From assembly GCA_963664655.2 (NCBI GenBank), contig OY761554.1, positions 3,782,001 through 3,846,000 on the forward strand: a stretch of 64,000 nt of DNA, given 5' to 3'. Numbering within the stretch: position 1 is the stretch's first letter; each line of letters starts with the position of its first letter. A program made the translations under genes and the position numbers. This DNA comes from Desulfospira sp963664655 (GTDB lineage Bacteria; Desulfobacterota; Desulfobacteria; Desulfobacterales; Desulfobacteraceae). The notes beneath the pieces were generated by a model. That model did no database searches and was not told the origin of the DNA. It was given only the letters and a program-made list of their open reading frames with translations. Positions 60,477-64,000 of the stretch are shown here, piece after piece.

Positions 60477-60991
60477 CCAAATTTTGTTGTTTAATTTTGA
60501 AACGATCTGTATGTGTTCTTATTTTATCTCCTTCTGGAAATAATTTTTCCTAATCTGATATTTAATCCTGGAAGATTTGTCAATTCTTTTTTTCTTCAGA
60601 GTTTCGATTGCCGGAATTAAACCAGAATTTATCGAAAACCAGGCCAGGTAGACTATAGACTTTTTGTATCCCCATCGCAGATCAGGATATGAAAAGTCGA
60701 AATGATAGAATGGTTCCGGTTGGCTTCAACGACTAATCTTAGGTGGTCCGTATCTCCCTGGTTTCGTTTGTGACACCCTGTCAGAAATTTTTCCGGTTTG
60801 TTCCTGCCCGCCGGCCTGTACAGGATCTAAATTCCAGCAAAAAATTGCAAAACACCTTGATGGGGGAATGATCTGGCCGGTCTGGGCAAAGACGTTTTTT
60901 CAGGCATGGTATTTGTATATGTTAATAGTAGCAGTCTATTGGTAAACAGGACTGATATATTTAACGGCAATGGATTGCCAAAGGAGGCATC

Positions 60992-62398
60992 ATGACTTCA
61001 CAAAAAATAAAAATGATGGCACCGCTTTCGGTGCTGCTGGTTTTCTGGTTTCTGCCGGCCCCCCAGGGGCTGTCCGTCCAGGCATGGCATTTTCTGGCGG
61101 TTTTCATGGCCGTGGTCATCGGCCTGATTGTGGAACCGGTGCCGGCGGCCCTGGTGGGGTTCACCGGTGTGTCCCTGGTGGCCTGCCTGGGCCTGGTGGG
61201 CAATTCGTCACAGAGCATCAAATGGGCACTGTACGGATTTTCCAACAGTGTCATCTGGCTGATATTCGCCGCATTCATGTTTGCCCTGGGGTACAAGAAA
61301 ACAGGCCTGGGAAAGCGGATTTCGCTGGTCATGATCAAGTACATGGGCAAACATTCCCTGGGGCTTGGGTATGCCGTGGCCTTGTCGGACCTGGTCCTTG
61401 CGCCCTTTATGCCGTCCAACACGGCCCGGAGCGCCGGCACCATTTACCCGGTGGCATCCAACATTCCCCTGGTGTTCAACTCAACCCCGGAAAATGAGCC
61501 CAGAAAGCTCGGGGCGTATATCTGCTGGGTGGCCATTGCCGCGACCAGCGTGACCAGCTCCATGTTCCTGACGGCCCTGGCGCCCAACCTGCTGGCCGTT
61601 GACATGATCGCCAAAGGCACGGGGCATTCGGTATCCTGGACCGCCTGGGCCGCCATCATGCTGCCGCTGATGATTCCTTTGTTTTTGTTAACCCCCTGGC
61701 TGGCCTATGTTCTCTATCCCCCCACCCAGAAAAAATCGCCGGAAGCGCCGGCATGGGCAGTGAAGGAACTGGAAAAACTGGGTAAGATATCGGGAAAAGA
61801 GATTTTGATGGCCCTGTTTGCCCTGGCGGCCTTGATTTTATGGATATTTGGCGGGAAAATCGGCATTCATTCCACCACGGCGGCCATCAGTGTCGTGGCG
61901 CTCATGGTGCTGTTTGACGTAATTACCTGGGACGATGTGATTTCAAACAAGGCGGCCTTTAATGTGCTGATCTGGTTTGCCACCCTGGTGGCCATGGCCG
62001 CCGGGCTCAATGATGTCGGCATCCTGGAGTGGATCGGGAAAAATTCCCAGACCTATCTGGCCGCCTTGTCTCCCGCCATGCTCATTATGGCCATGCTGGC
62101 GATGTTTTTTCTGCTCCACTACTTTTTTGCCAGCACCACGGCCCATACCACGGCCCTGATGCCCATATTCATGGCCATTGCGGCAAAGCTGATAACCCCT
62201 GAACAGCTGATTCCCTTTTCCATCCTTCTGGCGGGCAGCCTGGGGGTGATGGGCATCATCACGCCTTATGCCACAGGGCCTGCCCCCATGTGGTACGGGG
62301 CCGGGTTTATCCCCCAGGGCCGCTGGTGGGCGTTGGGGGCGGTGTTCGGTTTGCTGTATCTGGGCGTTATTTTAGCGGGATCTTTGATGTTTATCTAG
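60992..62398 (+). CDS. DASS-family anion/sodium symporter
   Basis: The 468-residue protein has 12-13 membrane segments and the DASS/CitT-YbhI pattern: FMAVVIGLIVEPVPAAL near residue 35, FMPSNTARSAGTIYPVA near residue 132 (the S-N-T motif of the first substrate loop) and the second-half counterpart FASTTAHTTALMP near residue 378. It would import di- or tricarboxylates, or export in antiport, across the inner membrane. AAGGAGG precedes the ATG. The TAG stop is followed after one base by the 160-bp structured repeat. Confidence 0.92.
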   Translation: MTSQKIKMMAPLSVLLVFWFLPAPQGLSVQAWHFLAVFMAVVIGLIVEPVPAALVGFTGVSLVACLGLVGNSSQSIKWALYGFSNSVIWLIFAAFMFALGYKKTGLGKRISLVMIKYMGKHSLGLGYAVALSDLVLAPFMPSNTARSAGTIYPVASNIPLVFNSTPENEPRKLGAYICWVAIAATSVTSSMFLTALAPNLLAVDMIAKGTGHSVSWTAWAAIMLPLMIPLFLLTPWLAYVLYPPTQKKSPEAPAWAVKELEKLGKISGKEILMALFALAALILWIFGGKIGIHSTTAAISVVALMVLFDVITWDDVISNKAAFNVLIWFATLVAMAAGLNDVGILEWIGKNSQTYLAALSPAMLIMAMLAMFFLLHYFFASTTAHTTALMPIFMAIAAKLITPEQLIPFSILLAGSLGVMGIITPYATGPAPMWYGAGFIPQGRWWALGAVFGLLYLGVILAGSLMFI

Positions 62399-62399
62399 T

Positions 62400-62558
62400 G
62401 TTTGAACGAAAGGTCACCCGTCTGCTGCGTTGCAGAAAAAATGGCAATCCTCACAGCCGTCCGGTTGCTCCGGTTGCCATTTTTTCTGGTTTCTGATTTT
62501 TGGTTACGCCTTGCATCCGGGCAACTTTTTGTCCAACCACAGGGTGTCGTTCAGGCAC
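62400..62558 (+). repeat. 160-bp structured repeat, copy B
   Basis: Begins GTTTGAACGAAA one base behind the TAG of the DASS gene and ends TCAGGCAC. CAGAAAAAATGGCAA (62433-62447) pairs perfectly with TTGCCATTTTTTCTG (62474-62488), with the inner CCGG/CCGG and AATC/GGTT able to extend the fold. A conserved tail GGTTACGCCTTGCATC and GGGCAACTTTT follows. Copy A lies at 43092-43251 on the minus strand. The remaining 80 bases to the next gene show nothing. Confidence 0.85.
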
Positions 62559-62638
62559 TATCGCAAGAACGTGAATCGCGGGCGGATTTGATTTCAGATT
62601 CGGTCCATCCGCACAAAAATGCAACCTGTGTCCTGCCT

Positions 62639-63484
62639 TCAGTCTTTCTTCAGCGCGGCCACCACACCATGAACAATCTCGAAAAGCTGCTGGGGTTCCA
62701 TATGATTGGCTTGGGCAATGTCCCTGATGGTCTGGCCGGCCCGGGCCTGGATCTGTTTTTCGGCAAGACCTGCCATCAGCTGTTCCTGGTTCAGGCTGTA
62801 CCGGGTGCATAGATCGGCCAGCCCCATTTTGCCAAATCCCGGGAACGGTTCATCCGGAAAATCCTGGATTTCACCATCTGCCCCTGATTTTTCCGGCTGC
62901 ATGGCCTCATAAACATCCTTTGGCGTACACTGGTTGGCCTTGGCAATGTCCAGCAGGGTCTGGCTGTCGTCTGTAAAAACAATGCGGGCTTTTTCAAGCT
63001 GTGCCTTTATTTCGGGCAGATCCAGGCCGGTCCGCTTGGCAAACATTTTTAAGGAAGACAGTTCCGCGTGGCCGTAGGGCGGTTCCCCGTATTTTTCGGC
63101 ACCCGACTCTTTAAATGAGGCACTGAAATCAAGGATGGTGCTCATGGGCGGAATATGGGCCAGGGTGCCGGCAATAAAGACCACGGTCAGAATCAGGGCC
63201 GCATTAAATTCCGGTGTAAATACCTTAAGCTGTCTGGCCTTGTTTTTCATATAGGCGAGAATGGGCGGCCAGTTGTAATAAATGTGCAGCAGCCCGGCCA
63301 AGAGGAACAGAACTCCCAGGTTGATGTGAATATCCCCCCAAAGGGTTTTGCTAAGCCCCATGAACCGCCAGTTGGACCAGTAGGCCACCCGGCCTTCGGG
63401 AACCACATAAAGGACAATGGCGGTAACAATCAGCAGCAAAAAGGACAACAGCATGGTCAGTGAGGTGATTTTTCTAAGCTTCAT
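62639..63484 (-). CDS. DUF4405-domain membrane protein
   Basis: The 281-residue protein has membrane segments at about residues 8-28, 47-68 and 93-112. Histidines inside the hydrophobic part (DIHINLGVLFLLAGLLHIYYN near residue 52, and LAHIPP near 109) could bind heme as in DUF4405/cytochrome-b-like proteins. The soluble C-terminal part has two short similar helical units around LLDIAKANQCTPKDVYEAM (near 180) and IRDIAQANHMEPQQLFEIV (near 255). A redox role is a family-level inference. It lies 11 bases behind the oligopeptidase gene and converges with the DASS gene. Confidence 0.78.
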   Translation of the reverse strand: MKLRKITSLTMLLSFLLLIVTAIVLYVVPEGRVAYWSNWRFMGLSKTLWGDIHINLGVLFLLAGLLHIYYNWPPILAYMKNKARQLKVFTPEFNAALILTVVFIAGTLAHIPPMSTILDFSASFKESGAEKYGEPPYGHAELSSLKMFAKRTGLDLPEIKAQLEKARIVFTDDSQTLLDIAKANQCTPKDVYEAMQPEKSGADGEIQDFPDEPFPGFGKMGLADLCTRYSLNQEQLMAGLAEKQIQARAGQTIRDIAQANHMEPQQLFEIVHGVVAALKKD

Positions 63485-63495
63485 GGCGGTTTCCC

Positions 63496-64000
63496 TTAAA
63501 TCCAGTTTTTTTCCAGCTCTCTGACCCGCGACTCAAAGTAAGACACGGTGGCCTCGATGGGGGCCTGGGTGCCCATGTCCACGCCGGCGGTTTTAAGCTC
63601 GTCCATGGGGAACATGGAGCCGCCAAGGCCTAAAAATTTAAGATAGTCATCCACCGCGGGCTGGCCTAACTCGGTGATCCGCCCGGCAATGCTCAAGGCC
63701 GCAGAAAGCCCCGTGGCATACTTGTACACATAAAAGGCGGAATAAAAATGGGGAATCCGCAGGGCTTCCAGGGTGAGGTTGTCGTCAATGACCATGTTGT
63801 CCCCGAAATAAACGGCCAGCAGGTTTTTATGCACCGAGGTAAAGGTGTCAATGGTCAGGGCCCGGTTTTCACCGGCCAGCCCGTGGATGATATGCTCAAA
63901 TTCGGCAAACATGGTCTGCCGGTAAAAAGTGGCCCGGATATTGTCGATTTCCCGGTTCAGGATGTAGGCTTTCATTCTGGGGTCATCATTGGTTGTTTTC
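63496..64000 (-). CDS. pepF: M3-family oligoendopeptidase F, C-terminal part
   Basis: The frame is open to the right edge of the window, so the N-terminal and catalytic HExxH part lies outside. The visible 168 residues show IDNIRATFYRQTMFAEFEHI, then PHFYSAFYVYKYATGLSAAL near the middle and FLGLGGSMFPMDELKTAGVD towards the end. This is the characteristic C-terminal helical region of PepF, where the H-F-Y-x-x-F-Y-V-Y-x-Y stretch lines the active site. The enzyme cleaves short peptides in the cytoplasm. Confidence 0.9.
   Translation of the reverse strand, partial: KTTNDDPRMKAYILNREIDNIRATFYRQTMFAEFEHIIHGLAGENRALTIDTFTSVHKNLLAVYFGDNMVIDDNLTLEALRIPHFYSAFYVYKYATGLSAALSIAGRITELGQPAVDDYLKFLGLGGSMFPMDELKTAGVDMGTQAPIEATVSYFESRVRELEKNWI

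Larger units (their letters stand above)
60028..60991. promoter_or_regulatory. Long divergent region with structured leader of the TonB operon
   Basis: No gene is seen in these 964 bases. On the minus strand the 450 bases before the receptor gene hold a series of perfect stems: 60435-60442/60469-60476 with eight T behind it, 60393-60398/60406-60411, 60247-60256/60285-60294, 60161-60172/60226-60237 (12 bp), and 60117-60125/60129-60137. An AGGAGG with a short open frame near 60318-60331 could make a leader peptide of about 13 codons. This fits an attenuator or riboswitch-type leader, but no known class is recognised. The right half (60480-60991) is AT-rich and holds the DASS promoter. Confidence 0.5.

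Noticed and set aside
60028..60991. Cobalamin riboswitch or NikR operator before the TonB receptor
   Set aside because: I could not find the conserved cobalamin core or a GTGTTAC/GTATGA-type dyad; the leader is reported only as structured.

Overview
The window looks like a chromosomal segment of a mesophilic anaerobic deltaproteobacterium, most likely a sulfate reducer of the Desulfobacterales. This is inferred from the gene families and from a roughly 50% GC composition; no rRNA is present. Pointers are a PEP-CTERM-like protein next to exopolysaccharide genes, an acetylene-hydratase-like molybdopterin or tungstopterin enzyme, APS kinase, a UPF0210/ACT gene pair, and a nickel-type uptake locus. 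The species cannot be named from sequence reading alone.

Left part (1-24.1 kb): a cell-surface polysaccharide region. Plus-strand genes are a polymerase/ligase-like membrane protein (cut by the window edge), an asparagine-synthetase-type amidotransferase, a GT2 glycosyltransferase and a Wzx-like flippase. Two GT4 glycosyltransferases converge on them. An accessory patch (7.6-11.2 kb) then holds two type II toxin-antitoxin pairs, a lone RNase H-fold exonuclease, and two copies of an apparently undescribed MITE-like element with terminal inverted repeats and target duplications. Beyond it are a GT-C-like membrane protein, a HAD phosphatase/GtrA/UbiA trio resembling polyprenyl-phosphoribose synthesis, three GNAT/FemAB-fold acyltransferase-like proteins, a polysaccharide deacetylase, a methyltransferase and two radical SAM proteins.

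Middle part (24.3-33.0 kb): a leftward housekeeping block, in transcription order ribF, def, fmt, rsmB, a PASTA protein, rpe, an ACT protein, UPF0210 and an MFS transporter. It diverges from a tRNA-Leu(CAG) gene with a clear sigma70-type promoter. Downstream of the tRNA is a decayed integration site. The 3' half of the tRNA, its terminator and the first codons of a truncated tyrosine recombinase recur 1.45 kb away, with a HigBA module between the copies. The window therefore appears to hold the remains of two elements inserted in tandem.

Right part (35.2-64 kb): a PEP-CTERM-like protein, a 7TMR-DISM hybrid histidine kinase, a chemoreceptor, an acyltransferase, a molybdopterin enzyme with a small two-cluster ferredoxin, a CPA2 antiporter, a cytidylate-kinase-like protein and CysC. 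An 11-kb leftward metal-uptake locus follows: TonB-dependent receptor, DUF4198 protein, five-gene Opp/Nik-type ABC transporter, methyltransferase, second DUF4198 protein, NikL-like protein. A DASS transporter, a DUF4405 membrane protein and the C-terminal end of an M3 oligopeptidase close the window. A 160-bp structured repeat with apparent compensatory base changes sits directly behind two unrelated stop codons (43.1 and 62.4 kb). A 66-bp repeat lies in front of two unrelated leftward genes (24.2 and 45.7 kb).
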